Source of the DNA: an uncultured Desulfuromonas sp.
GTDB lineage: Bacteria; Desulfobacterota; Desulfuromonadia; Desulfuromonadales; Desulfuromonadaceae
NCBI RefSeq assembly: GCF_963678835.1
Contig: NZ_OY787469.1
Span: 806,001-870,000, forward strand
DNA: 64,000 nucleotides
Direction: 5' to 3'
Position numbers and translations under genes: made by a program. Of this stretch, positions 1 through 8,913 are shown piece after piece. The first letter of the stretch is position 1. Each line of letters begins with the position of its first letter. Below the pieces are notes generated by a model, which worked only from the letters and a program-made list of their open reading frames with translations, had not been told where the DNA came from and ran no database searches.

Positions 1-1
1 C

Positions 2-3000
2 TACCCGGAATTCAAAACTATTCTCACGCGCCTTAAAGAAGAGGATTCCTATGAGGCCGATGGAAAAACTGCTTTCCATGTGGCCCTGCGCCTGATTCTT
101 CTGGCACCGGCGATTAACGAGAAGACGTGGCCTATTACAAAGGAGATCGTTTTACAAGGCGTTTCGGAACTCGTCTTAGATGAACTAAGCGAAAGTCTAA
201 TCAAATTTGAAGGAGATGTTCCCTCGCTGGGGCTGCCACAAAGACAAGAGGTTGCTCTGAGGACACTCATCGATCAATCTACGGCACAAGAAAATCCTTT
301 TTTGCGCTATGCGAAAAGCGCCGCAGAATCCGTGGTCGAAAAACTTGTTGAACAATGCACATCGTTGACCGAAGAGCGGTCTGTTCTTTCAATCATTATC
401 CTTTCATCCTTGGATCCGCTCACGGCCAAGCTGCCGTTTAAAAAAGTTTCTCGGGGCTTGGTTTTTTTGGCTAAGACCCTTTTGAGAGACAGAGTTTCCT
501 ATGGGGAAGAAACGTATCTATCGCTCAACTCTTTAGAAAGAGAGGTATTGTCCCCCTCAGCTTGTTGGCTGATTTGTGTAGGTCTGGTTAACGCTCTGTA
601 TGATGCTGGCGAAGCTGAAGACGTTTCACGTCAGGATCAGCTTCTTGAGGAGCTGCGAGCTCTGGCGCGGTCCTATCCAGACGATGCGGTGGTGCGCGAA
701 CTGTTGGCCAGAGGTCTGGTTAACGCCCTGACTCAGGCGGGTAAAGCTGAAGACGTTTCCCGTCAGGAACAGCTTCTTGAGGAGCTGCGGGCTCTGACAC
801 AGTCCTATCCAGACGATGCGGCGGTGAGCGAACTGTTGGCCAGAGGTCTGGTTAACGCTCTGAATGATGCGGGCAAAGCTGAAGACGTTTCCCGTCAGGA
901 ACAGTTGTTTGAGGAGCTGCGGGCTCTGACACAGTCCTATCCAGACGATGCGGCGGTGAGAGAACTGTTGGCCAGAGGTCTGGTTAACGCCCTGACTCAG
1001 GCGGGTAAAGCTGAAGACGTTTCACGTCAGGATCAGTTGTTTGAGGAGTTGCGGGTTCTGGCGCGGTTCTATCCAGACGATGCGGCGGTGCGCGAACAGT
1101 TGGCCGGAGGTCTGGTTAACGCCCTGACTCAGGCGGGTAAAGCTGAAGACGTTTCCCGTCAGGAACAGCTTCTTGAGGAACTGCGGGCTCTGACACCGTC
1201 CTATCCAGACGATGCGGCGGTGAGCGAACTGTTGGCCATAGGTCTGTTTAACGCCCTGTTTGATGCGGGCAAAGCTGAAGACGTTTCCCGTCAGGAACAG
1301 CTTCTTGAGGAGCTGCGAGCTCTGGCGCAGTCTTATCCAGACGATGCGGCGGTGCGCGAACGGTTGGCCAAAGGTCTGGTTAACGCCCTGTATGATGCGG
1401 GCAAAGCTGAAGACGTTACCCGTCAGGATCAGTTGTTTGAGGAGCTGCGAGCTCTGGCGCAGTCTTATCCAGACGATGCGGCGGTGCGCGAACAGTTGGC
1501 CGGAGGTCTGGTTAACGCCCTGTATGATGCGGGCAAAGCTGAAGACGTTTCACGTCAGGATCAGTTGTTTGAGGAGTTGCGGGTTCTGGCGCGGTTCTAT
1601 CCAGACGATGCGGCGGTGCGCGAACAGTTGGCCGGAGGTCTGGTTAACGCCCTGACTCAGGCGGGTAAAGCTGAAGACGTTTCACGTCAGGAACAGTTGT
1701 TTGAGGAGTTGCGGGTTCTGGCGCGGTTCTATCCAGACGATACGGCGGTGCGCGAACGGTTGGCCGGAGGTCTGGTTAACGCCCTGACTCAGGCGGGCAA
1801 AGCTGAAGACGTTTCACGTCAGGATCAGTTGTTTGACGAGTTGCGGGTTCTGGCGCGGTTCTATCCAGACGATGCGGCGGTGCGCGAACAGTTGGCCAAC
1901 GGGCTGTTTAACGCCCTGAATGATGCGGGCGAAGCTGAAGACGTTTCCCGTCAGGAACAGCTTCATGAGGAGCTTCGGGCTCTGACACAGTCCTATCCAG
2001 ACGATGCGGCGGTGCGCGAACAGTTGGCCAAAGGGCTGTTTAACGCCCTGAATGATGCGGGCGAAGCTGAAGACGTTTCCCGTCAGGAACAGCTTCATGA
2101 GGAGCTGCGGGTTCTGACACAGTCCTATCCAGACGATGCGGCGGTGCGCGAACAGTTGGCCAAAGGCCTGTTTAACGCCCTGAATGATGCGGGAGAAGCT
2201 GAAGACGTTTCCCGTCAGGAACAGCTTCATGAGGAGCTGCGGGCTCTGACACAGTCCTATCCAGACGATGCGGCGGTGCGCGAACAGTTGGCCAAAGGGC
2301 TGTTTAACGCCCTGACTCAGGCGGGCGAAGCTGAAGACGTTTCCCGTCAGGAACAGCTTCATGAGGAGCTGCGGGCTCTGACACAGTCCTATCCAGACGA
2401 TGCGGCGGTGCGCGAACAGTTGGCCAAAGGGCTGTTTAACGCCCTGACTCAGGCGGGCGAAGCTGAAGACGTTTCCCGTCAGGAACAGCTTCTTGAGGAG
2501 CTTCGGGCTCTGACACAGTCCAATCCAGACGATACGGCGGTGCGCGAACAGTTGGCCAAAGGCCTGTTTAACGCCCTGAATGATGCGGGAGAAGCTGAAG
2601 ACGTTTCCCGTCAGGAACAGCTTCATGAGGAGCTGCGGGCTCTGACACAGTCCTATCCAGACGATGCGGCGGTGCGCGAACAGTTGGCCAATGGGCTGTT
2701 TAACGCCCTGACTCAGGCGGGCGAAGCTGAAGACGTTTCCCGTCAGGAACAGCTTCATGAGGAGCTGCGGGCTCTGACACAGTCCTATCCAGACGATGCG
2801 GCGGTGCGCGAACAGTTGGCCAAAGGGCTGTTTAACGCCCTGACTCAGGCGGGCGAAGCTGAAGACGTTTCCCGTCAGGAACAGCTTCATGAGGAGCTTC
2901 GGGCTCTGACACAGTCCAATCCAGACGATGCGGCGGTGCGCGAACGGTTGGCCAAAGGGCTGTTTAACGCCCTGATTGATGCGGGCGAAGCTGAAGACGT

Positions 3001-3109
3001 TTCCCGTCAGGAACAGCTTCATGAGGAGCTGCAGGCTCTGACACAGTCCTATCCAGACGATGGATGGGCAAAAAAAATAAATGGAATGTTTTCAGGTTCT
3101 GATGAGTGA
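2..3109 (+). CDS. TPR-like tandem-repeat protein, 5' end beyond window
   Basis: The frame is open from base 2 with no stop, so the GTG at 80 is probably internal and the true start lies left of the window. The visible part has about 190 residues of non-repeated, helix-rich N-terminal sequence, then 19 tandem copies of a 44-residue unit (first about 581, last ending about 3088) and a short tail ending FSGSDE. Each unit begins GL[VF]NAL, contains AEDVSRQ and EEL, and ends near YPDDAAVRE. This two-helix pattern fits the TPR/Sel1 superfamily of protein-interaction solenoids. No signal peptide or membrane segment is visible in this part. Specific function and partner are unknown. The repeats are nearly identical at DNA level, which implies recent amplification or gene conversion and creates long antisense shadow frames. 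Confidence 0.85.
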   Translation, partial: YPEFKTILTRLKEEDSYEADGKTAFHVALRLILLAPAINEKTWPITKEIVLQGVSELVLDELSESLIKFEGDVPSLGLPQRQEVALRTLIDQSTAQENPFLRYAKSAAESVVEKLVEQCTSLTEERSVLSIIILSSLDPLTAKLPFKKVSRGLVFLAKTLLRDRVSYGEETYLSLNSLEREVLSPSACWLICVGLVNALYDAGEAEDVSRQDQLLEELRALARSYPDDAVVRELLARGLVNALTQAGKAEDVSRQEQLLEELRALTQSYPDDAAVSELLARGLVNALNDAGKAEDVSRQEQLFEELRALTQSYPDDAAVRELLARGLVNALTQAGKAEDVSRQDQLFEELRVLARFYPDDAAVREQLAGGLVNALTQAGKAEDVSRQEQLLEELRALTPSYPDDAAVSELLAIGLFNALFDAGKAEDVSRQEQLLEELRALAQSYPDDAAVRERLAKGLVNALYDAGKAEDVTRQDQLFEELRALAQSYPDDAAVREQLAGGLVNALYDAGKAEDVSRQDQLFEELRVLARFYPDDAAVREQLAGGLVNALTQAGKAEDVSRQEQLFEELRVLARFYPDDTAVRERLAGGLVNALTQAGKAEDVSRQDQLFDELRVLARFYPDDAAVREQLANGLFNALNDAGEAEDVSRQEQLHEELRALTQSYPDDAAVREQLAKGLFNALNDAGEAEDVSRQEQLHEELRVLTQSYPDDAAVREQLAKGLFNALNDAGEAEDVSRQEQLHEELRALTQSYPDDAAVREQLAKGLFNALTQAGEAEDVSRQEQLHEELRALTQSYPDDAAVREQLAKGLFNALTQAGEAEDVSRQEQLLEELRALTQSNPDDTAVREQLAKGLFNALNDAGEAEDVSRQEQLHEELRALTQSYPDDAAVREQLANGLFNALTQAGEAEDVSRQEQLHEELRALTQSYPDDAAVREQLAKGLFNALTQAGEAEDVSRQEQLHEELRALTQSNPDDAAVRERLAKGLFNALIDAGEAEDVSRQEQLHEELQALTQSYPDDGWAKKINGMFSGSDE
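581..3088 (+). repeat. 19 x 132-bp in-frame coding tandem repeat
   Basis: The spacing of successive ggtctggttaacgc motifs (581, 713 and so on) is 132 bp, or 44 codons. Two sub-families are visible. Units 1-10 mostly carry LVNAL and GKAEDV. Units 11-19 carry LFNAL, GEAEDV and QLHEEL. The block structure suggests successive duplications of different founder units. Confidence 0.92.
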
Positions 3110-3279
3110 ATAAAAGAGTCTTCTGTTGGTTAATTTGGGTAGTCATCGGGCGCAGAATCTTCGAAAAAAGGTGACAGATTTATTTTAAGTCCTCCTTTAA
3201 CGCTCGAAATTTTTGATCCCAATAAAGCCGATGAGTTAGGAAAACGCCTTAAGTGCTATCAGGATAATTAATTCAAACC

Positions 3280-4533
3280 TTACCGCGCGGTTGAAAACGG
3301 ATTTAAAAACTGACGCTCCCACATCAGCGCCTTATCAACCGTGCTTAGCTCCGCTTCTTCACAGATACAATCCCAATGTTCACGAATGACGGCTTCTGTT
3401 TCGTCAAAGAGGTTCATTGCCTCCTCATCGGACAGTAGAAAGTGCGGGGCAACCTCCAGACAGGTTTTGAGCTGGCTGAAGCGATTATTGCCGACAATCA
3501 ACATGGCTTGTGTCGCTTCATTGCCGGTGCGCGCTTGCGGGCAAATGTCATAGGCAGGAGTTAATGACAGCTCGCGCCCGTCCCAAAAAGCTGCATGGTT
3601 GCGGGCATGATCATCCGTATTGCCACATAGGATATTAAACACCAAGCGACCATAAAGTTCTTGAAGTGTCTGTTTCGGCTTGGAAAAGCGCGCACGTATG
3701 ATTTGTGCCAGCTCTTCATAGCTCGCATAGCGTGCCGTCATGTCGCTTAACCCAAACAGCGTCAGGGCGGAGACCATGGTGTTGCGCGTCCACCCGGAAT
3801 CTGATCGGAGGCGGTCAAAGCGTTCAATCAGCAACACATCTTTACCGGCGGCCTTGACCAACCGAACCGGCGCGACATTCAGTCCCGCCATTGCCGCCAG
3901 CCTCATCGCGATATATTCGGCCTTAACCACGCTGTAGGTATCGCTGCTGGATGAAAATTTAGCGATATATTTTGTCCCATGGTCTTCAATCAAGGCTTTG
4001 GGGCGTGCTCCACCGATGGAGCTGCCGTGAAATAAAGCCTGGTCAAATTCAGGCGTTAACGGGACCCCTTGCTCAACCCGTTTGGCGGACTCCAGCAAGT
4101 CCTCTAAGTCGGCGTTACGAGGAGATCTTGGGATGTACTCACGTGGAGAGCGCTGAAAGTCCAGCGCGCCGATACGGTCTGATCCCGATTCAAGTAAATA
4201 GGTCAGCTCATCAAGTTCCGCCGTATCCGTATCACGCCCTTTTTTTCCTAACTGCCGATTGATAATGACGCGCCGTCCCCATGCATCGGGCGCAGCATCG
4301 CGAATACAGTTTGGAATTTCCAAGTCGCCGAGTAAAGGTAATATGCCGGGCTGCAAAGGCAGTTCAGGGTCGTAAATAGGGATAGCCTCTGGCCGGTTCA
4401 GATAGCTTTTCCCATAGTTAAATTGGACAAGATGATTATCCGCCTCAAGCTTTCCGACAACAACCGGCTTGGTTTTTCCCGGGAGCCAAATCCAGATATA
4501 GGCTTCTTTGTTGTTTTGCTTAGAAGTCATCAT
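3280..4533 (-). CDS. hipA: HipA-family serine/threonine kinase toxin
   Basis: 417 residues, normal HipA length. The N-terminal couple_hipA region is followed by a kinase-like fold. A glycine-rich loop GSSIGGARPK (170-179) resembles the HipA ATP loop, K192 (YIAKF) is the likely ATP-binding lysine, NTDDHARNH (305-313) holds the catalytic Asp and metal-binding Asn, and PAYDICP (326-332) is the DFG-like segment. Known HipA proteins phosphorylate an aminoacyl-tRNA synthetase (GltX in E. coli) and stop growth until counteracted by HipB; the target here is not known. The start ATG lies inside the 3' end of the hipB-like gene (14-bp overlap), so the two are translationally coupled and form a type II toxin-antitoxin operon. 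Confidence 0.9.
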   Translation of the reverse strand: MMTSKQNNKEAYIWIWLPGKTKPVVVGKLEADNHLVQFNYGKSYLNRPEAIPIYDPELPLQPGILPLLGDLEIPNCIRDAAPDAWGRRVIINRQLGKKGRDTDTAELDELTYLLESGSDRIGALDFQRSPREYIPRSPRNADLEDLLESAKRVEQGVPLTPEFDQALFHGSSIGGARPKALIEDHGTKYIAKFSSSSDTYSVVKAEYIAMRLAAMAGLNVAPVRLVKAAGKDVLLIERFDRLRSDSGWTRNTMVSALTLFGLSDMTARYASYEELAQIIRARFSKPKQTLQELYGRLVFNILCGNTDDHARNHAAFWDGRELSLTPAYDICPQARTGNEATQAMLIVGNNRFSQLKTCLEVAPHFLLSDEEAMNLFDETEAVIREHWDCICEEAELSTVDKALMWERQFLNPFSTAR

Positions 4534-4852
4534 CGGCGACCTTTGTTTGCTCCCTGATCCGTTTTGGGAGGAGGGCTATTTTGCTTTGGGTTAAATCAAT
4601 GCAGGTTGAAAGCCTTTGGCTGTCTTGCTCAAACAGATGCACGCCTACCAACACGGCAACTTCGAACACAAGACCAATCCCCGGTGTCATCTCACCGGCT
4701 TCAATTTTTTGCAGCGTTGCGCGTGATATCCCGGCACGCTCGGCCAAATTCGCTTCAGACCATTTGCGCTTCTTGCGTGCAAGTTTTATCTGCTGCCCCA
4801 GCAAGAGAGCTGCTTCCTTGGCGTATTTCGAATAAATTCTTTTTTTTGTCAT
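4520..4852 (-). CDS. hipB: HipB-like XRE antitoxin
   Basis: 110 residues with a Cro/C1-type helix-turn-helix at about 18-75 (QQIKLARKKRKWSEANLAER, then GISRATLQKIEAGE). It is placed upstream of and overlapping the HipA-like kinase. HipB proteins bind HipA and repress their own promoter as dimers. An imperfect inverted repeat just upstream (4868-4914) is a plausible operator. The C-terminal tail is longer than in E. coli HipB. Confidence 0.87.
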   Translation of the reverse strand: MTKKRIYSKYAKEAALLLGQQIKLARKKRKWSEANLAERAGISRATLQKIEAGEMTPGIGLVFEVAVLVGVHLFEQDSQRLSTCIDLTQSKIALLPKRIREQTKVADDDF

Positions 4853-4867
4853 ATTAGCACCTTAAAT

Positions 4868-4914
4868 GGCTACTATAATGTCCGTAAAGCTATTTAAGGA
4901 TTATCATAATAGCC
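4868..4914 (-). promoter_or_regulatory. Candidate HipB operator and hipBA promoter region
   Basis: Two arms, ggctactataatgtcc (4868-4883) and ggattatcataatagcc (4898-4914), form an imperfect inverted repeat with ggcta/tagcc ends, 16 bp upstream of the hipB-like ATG. AT-rich hexamers resembling -10 boxes lie within it. Autoregulation by HipB through such repeats is known in other species; binding here is inferred. Confidence 0.45.
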
Positions 4915-5218
4915 GTTTTTTGAAATGTCAAAATGTTCTGGGAATGATTGACTACTGTAGTAGTCACAAAGTGACTTAATGCCTTTTTTGATAGTCATTG
5001 GAAGGTTTTGTCGTGAAAGAAATCGGTGCTTCCTTTTTTTACAGTTAGTGTTATCTCTAAGAGATAGACACATCACAGTCTCGTTCAATAACGAATCTCT
5101 ATCACTCCCAGAAATTAAATACACCGGTGCCATAAACCTCAAAAATTTAAAATCGTAGGAAAGTGCTGTTTCTAAATCCCCTTTATTGAATAACTATCGC
5201 GAGTATTTGCTTTACTGC
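4915..5218. other. Intergenic, no supported gene
   Basis: AT-rich stretch between the hipBA promoter and the integrase remnant. The only frame (82 codons, minus strand 4894-5142) overlaps the operator and resembles nothing I recognise, so I do not call it. Confidence 0.4.
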
Positions 5219-5710
5219 CTAAAGCCCCATTTGAAGAAAGCGAGCTCTCAATTCTTCAAGAGTCGAGACTTCTTTGGGGGATGGGCATGTTACGATCTGA
5301 TCGAAAATAAACTCCCACACCTTTGCGGCACGCTGTTTCTCAAAATTATATGAATATTGAACATAGACTTCCCCGGTAACATCGCGCTCCCCATCGCTAT
5401 GGTTCAACATAAGCCGCGCATAGAGCTTTGAAAGCCCCACCGCTGTTATCCACGTTGCCCCGGTGCGCCGCAGATCATGTGGGCGGAAATCTGTAATGCC
5501 AAGATTTTTACGGTTTCGCCGTATTGCCTGAGACTTAGCCGCTCCCGTGAGGGGGGTGACTTCGTTGATCAAATCTCTGGCATGGCGGTTCAAGGGCACA
5601 CGGTGACCCATCTTGGGAAGAACGCTGTCACGCTGGTACAGCCCTTTGTCAAGCGTATGAGAAAAAAGAAAGAATCGAATATTATCGGGATAATACGCTT
5701 CAGCAAGCAA
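5219..5710 (-). pseudogene. Tyrosine recombinase (phage-type integrase), C-terminal remnant
   Basis: 163 codons from a TTG. It retains the second half of a tyrosine recombinase catalytic domain: PHDLRRTGATW (the HxLRRT box), the H-S-D position in LMLNHSDGERD, and the tyrosine region YVQYSYNFEKQR. The domain holding the first catalytic Arg and the N-terminal SAM-like DNA-binding domain are missing. Upstream the frame continues only to a stop near 5787 without integrase-like sequence. A whole integrase is about 350-420 residues, so this is a 5'-deleted relic, presumably of the element that brought in the mob genes. Confidence 0.75.
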
Positions 5711-5718
5711 AAGAGCGC

Positions 5719-5964
5719 ATGAATGACAGGGAAAATCCGCCTGATAAAGACGAACTACAAGAAATTTATGATTCTCTCAGTGAAGCTCTTCCCAATGGGG
5801 TAGAAGCCAACATGCGTGATGCGAATGGGGCATCAACCCGCTCAGATTTTATGAAGCATTTTCAGAGTAAAGCATCTGGTGAGGTAGGAATTTTGTACTC
5901 ACAGAATCAGCCAAAAGTCGAAGAGTCGACACTTACTCATACCCCTTTGGCAATGGTTGTATAA
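5719..5964 (+). CDS. Small hypothetical protein (81 aa), doubtful
   Basis: An ATG frame immediately divergent from the integrase remnant. The protein is acidic and polar (DKDELQEIYDSLSEAL), without recognisable domain, signal peptide or membrane segment. No clear Shine-Dalgarno sequence is seen. It could be the 3' end of a gene broken by the deletion that removed the 5' part of the integrase. Confidence 0.3.
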   Translation: MNDRENPPDKDELQEIYDSLSEALPNGVEANMRDANGASTRSDFMKHFQSKASGEVGILYSQNQPKVEESTLTHTPLAMVV

Positions 5965-6005
5965 ATTTTTTGATAGAGTGAAATCACAGATTTTGAATAC
6001 AAAAT

Positions 6006-6027
6006 CCTGCCCCGCGAGCGGGGCAGG
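6006..6027 (-). terminator. Rho-independent terminator of the mobilization genes
   Basis: Palindrome cctgccccgc/gcggggcagg, just downstream of the relaxase stop. On the minus strand it is followed by a T-rich stretch (attttg). Confidence 0.6.
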
Positions 6028-6030
6028 GCA

Positions 6031-7359
6031 TTAAATCTCAGGTTCATCCAAGCTGGTATCAGAAGCACTAAACCCAAGTTCTGCTCTCCGCAGTTCTTCG
6101 TACCGATTGTCCTTGGATTTTGGGGTGGGAAGATAGTCCTTTTCAGAAAAATTGTCCTGAAATTTTATCTGAGATAAATCATGGAATAGAGCCTTCTTCT
6201 CATTTCGCTGCTTCTCCCTTAATTGCTGGATTTGAGATTGGAGTTTTTGCCGCTGTTCAAGTTGGGTAAAAATCAGGTGTTCACGTGCTTTTTCATTACG
6301 TTTATGGGCTTGCCAAGCCTCTTTTTCATTCTGACTTCGATTGTGCCAATAGCGGCCATTAATTTTATCCCAAATGCCTTTAAATCCGTTGCGAATCCGC
6401 GCGATGCGTCTTTGTTTTTCAGTCGGCCAGCGATTTTGCAATGTTCGTTCAAGTGCGGCACGTTCTTTACGATGACCCTGAATCATTGTGGCTTTTTGTT
6501 GCATCAGCGGGGCAGTTTCTTTTTCATGCTGTAAATTCAGATCGTCAGCAAAGCTCTTGAACAATTTGCGTAATTTTCTATTCATAGAGGTTTTGACATC
6601 ATCAACAGTTGGAAAATTATTGGGCTTACCCAGTCGGATTTCCAACTCCGACTTTTTCTTGCTGAGCTGGCGTGTCAGAGAATAAACCTCGCCATGCACA
6701 TCAACGGCTACAAGGCCACGCCGACCTTGAGCCAAAGAATAGCCTTGTTCTTCCAACGCGTGCTTGAAGCTTTCTTTCGTATCTGAAACCGCCCAGCATT
6801 CCAGCAACTCACGTTTGATATCATCAGCTTTTCTGCCAATACGCATAGCTTGTTGCCACTCAGCACGGCTGTAGGTAAGGGGATTTTTCTTGTTTTTATC
6901 CCGAAACCCTTCAGGCAGCTTCCAGCCGTTTTCAAGATAAAGTGATTTAGCGATTTCATTGAGTTTCAACTTGAAGTGGGAGATATTAATCGCCTTCATT
7001 TCTTCGGTGTCAATTCGGCTCCAGACAGCATGAGCGTGACGGCGACCTTCCTTCTCGTGGAAGACAACAATGCGGGGCTGACCTTCTAAACCCAGTTTTT
7101 TCTCAATACGCTCCAGTGCGTTTTCAAAGAGTTTAGCCGGAACGTGTTCTTCGGCTGGGGGACTTAAACTCAATGAGAACATAAATTGTTTACAACGCGT
7201 CCCTTTTGACAATGCATATGCTTCATTCAGTGCCCCTAAAACGTCAGAGGCCATGAAGCCACGCACTTCATGAACCGTTACGTGTTCATTCTGGACATTG
7301 TTAAGCAGGTGCAAAGCCATTTGACGGCCACCTGAGCGCTGATTACCCTTCAGGATCAT
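6031..7359 (-). CDS. mobA: Relaxase/mobilization nuclease (MobA-like)
   Basis: 442 residues. The N-terminal relaxase domain holds the histidine triad HEKEGRRHAHAVWSR (H101, H108, H110) that binds the divalent metal in HUH relaxases; the C-terminal half is charged and helical (likely coiled coil, about 260-420). Such enzymes nick oriT and lead the strand during conjugative transfer. The start overlaps the mobC-like gene by 17 bp. No tyrosine occurs in the first 47 residues, where motif I usually lies, so the nucleophile is unclear: either this sub-family uses another residue or the enzyme is atypical. No type IV secretion genes are in the window, so the element would be mobilizable only in trans. 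Confidence 0.82.
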   Translation of the reverse strand: MILKGNQRSGGRQMALHLLNNVQNEHVTVHEVRGFMASDVLGALNEAYALSKGTRCKQFMFSLSLSPPAEEHVPAKLFENALERIEKKLGLEGQPRIVVFHEKEGRRHAHAVWSRIDTEEMKAINISHFKLKLNEIAKSLYLENGWKLPEGFRDKNKKNPLTYSRAEWQQAMRIGRKADDIKRELLECWAVSDTKESFKHALEEQGYSLAQGRRGLVAVDVHGEVYSLTRQLSKKKSELEIRLGKPNNFPTVDDVKTSMNRKLRKLFKSFADDLNLQHEKETAPLMQQKATMIQGHRKERAALERTLQNRWPTEKQRRIARIRNGFKGIWDKINGRYWHNRSQNEKEAWQAHKRNEKAREHLIFTQLEQRQKLQSQIQQLREKQRNEKKALFHDLSQIKFQDNFSEKDYLPTPKSKDNRYEELRRAELGFSASDTSLDEPEI

Positions 7360-7771
7360 TGAAATTCTCCTGTTCTGGGGTGGATAACGGTTTGAGGCCT
7401 AATGCCGTAATCAGCGTGTCACGCATCCATTTGATATTATGGACAGCATCGTTAAGTCCATCTATCACATCTTTGTTGATCGGTAATGATCCTGAATTAG
7501 CGGCCTTAGCAAGTTGGTTGATGTTGTTGGCTATGCGAGAGTGTCCAAGCATCCCCAAGAGTTTTGCTAAAGCCTTCTGGTCTGCCACTGTTGGTTTTCT
7601 CGAATAACAGGGGCGATGGCCATTCTTGAAAATTGCATCACGTATAAAACGACCAATAGGCTCACCAGCGGCCATCTCTTTAAGTTCTTCACGTTCTCTT
7701 TTGCTGAGGCGCAAGGAGAATGGTTGCGGGTATCTTTGGGCATCAATTATCGGAGGGGATTTATCATTCAT
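7343..7771 (-). CDS. mobC: Relaxosome accessory protein (MobC-like)
   Basis: 142 residues from the ATG at 7771, chosen over the further upstream in-frame start because GGGAGGG lies just before it. SLRLSKREREELKEMA near the N-terminus looks like a ribbon-helix-helix strand and helix. GHSRIANNINQLAKAAN matches the MobC family signature (NNxNQxAR type). MobC proteins bind oriT and help open the strand for the relaxase encoded just downstream. Confidence 0.82.
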   Translation of the reverse strand: MNDKSPPIIDAQRYPQPFSLRLSKREREELKEMAAGEPIGRFIRDAIFKNGHRPCYSRKPTVADQKALAKLLGMLGHSRIANNINQLAKAANSGSLPINKDVIDGLNDAVHNIKWMRDTLITALGLKPLSTPEQENFNDPEG

Positions 7772-7853
7772 AACCAGGCCCTCCCATGTTAAAACTATCT
7801 GTTTTTGTAGGGAAGTCCGGTAAAATATCACATGCTGTAATCAAAGGTAGATA

Positions 7854-7919
7854 GTGTTGGTTGCAAGCCCCCGCAACCAACACAATTCAAGGGACTTGCA
7901 TCTGACATGCAAGTCCCTT
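7854..7919 (+). ncRNA. Two tandem hairpins: small RNA with terminator, or oriT
   Basis: First stem gtgttggttgc (7854-7864) / gcaaccaacac (7873-7883), loop aagccccc. Second stem aagggacttgcat (7889-7901) / atgcaagtccctt (7907-7919), perfect 13 bp with loop ctgac, then a T-run to 7922. On the plus strand this has the shape of a short RNA ending in an intrinsic terminator. Because it sits directly upstream of mobC it could instead be the oriT inverted-repeat region. No convincing sigma-70 promoter was identified. Confidence 0.5.
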
Positions 7920-7940
7920 TTTCTGTTTATGTCGTATCAC

Positions 7941-8723
7941 TTAAGCGTCGGTGGCGACATCGTCCGCGTAGGGGCAATCCTGCAGATTCTGATTTCGACC
8001 GGCTCTGCCCGTGGAATCCACGGAGCCGCCGTTGGCATTGGCCCGACCGGCTTCACGCTCGGAGTTGACGATGGCATCCACTTCTTCCTGAGTCAGGTAT
8101 TGAGCGACGTATTCAACGTCATTGAGAGACAGCTGGTAAACAAAGCTTCTCAGATGATTGCGTGAGCCGCGCAGCAGGTTCTGATAGACGGTCATGATGT
8201 CTTCGTTGTCGGTCTGCGCCAGGTATTCTTGCAGATCGTAGATGTCGAGATCTTCAATGGTGGCACCGACATGCAGGGCGTCGATCAGGGAGATGCTGCC
8301 ACGTTCAACCAGGGCATCATAGAGGTCCTGCATGGCATCGGAATCAAACATGCCGACGGTGTCCGCATTCAAAGGCAGATCCAACTCATAGCGCTCAAGC
8401 AGGCAGGCGACGGCATCTAAATGGCGCTGTTCGCTGTTGGCGATGTGGTCGAACACCCAATGGCCCCAGGTGGCATAAAGCGCGGTGTACACGTCGCGGG
8501 CGACTTTTTCTTCTTCATACATATAAAGAAGTTCAGCTGCTTCTTCTTCGCTTAATTCTTCAAGGGGCAGTTGATCGATCAGGCAGTCAACGGTTCCGGT
8601 AAGGGCGTTGCCGTTGGCGGCAGGCGTTTGTTGTCCTGATCCACCGCGATAACCGGCTGCGACACACAGTGATGCAGTAAGCAGGACACACAAAAGACTC
8701 ATGATGAGAGAGGAAGATTTCAT
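7941..8723 (-). CDS. Exported DUF2202 (ferritin-like) protein
   Basis: 260 residues with a cleavable signal peptide (hydrophobic stretch about 6-22, AxA-like end near 23). The mature part carries the DUF2202 pattern: MYEEEKVARDVYTAL, NSEQRHLDAVACLL, then helices ending LLRGSRNHLRSF. The spacing of Glu/His in these helices suggests a ferritin-like four-helix bundle that could bind two metals; this is an inference from fold, and the biochemical role is unknown. A strong AGGAG precedes the ATG. Single-gene unit. Confidence 0.83.
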   Translation of the reverse strand: MKSSSLIMSLLCVLLTASLCVAAGYRGGSGQQTPAANGNALTGTVDCLIDQLPLEELSEEEAAELLYMYEEEKVARDVYTALYATWGHWVFDHIANSEQRHLDAVACLLERYELDLPLNADTVGMFDSDAMQDLYDALVERGSISLIDALHVGATIEDLDIYDLQEYLAQTDNEDIMTVYQNLLRGSRNHLRSFVYQLSLNDVEYVAQYLTQEEVDAIVNSEREAGRANANGGSVDSTGRAGRNQNLQDCPYADDVATDA

Positions 8724-8913
8724 TGTTAGGCTCCTTTTCCTAGGGGAATAAAATAGTTAGTTTATCTTTCTGGTCTATCAAGTTGTGTGCCATCCGGACT
8801 TTTTTTCTTAACTGTTTTAAAATAAAAGGTTTTTTGTAGTTAGTTGTTCTTGATAACTATAGAGAGTCGACAAAAACCGTTGATTGGAACGACAATCTTG
8901 TCGATTTGTGTTT

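Noticed and set aside
1814-3022. 402-codon minus-strand frame
   Set aside because: It is the antisense shadow of the 132-bp repeats; its own repeats simply mirror the sense strand.
581-3088. Repeats as CRISPR or phase-variable DNA outside genes
   Set aside because: Period is exactly 44 codons and in frame throughout, so it is a coding repeat.
4894-5142. 82-codon minus-strand frame upstream of hipB
   Set aside because: Overlaps the candidate operator, has no recognisable content and no Shine-Dalgarno sequence.
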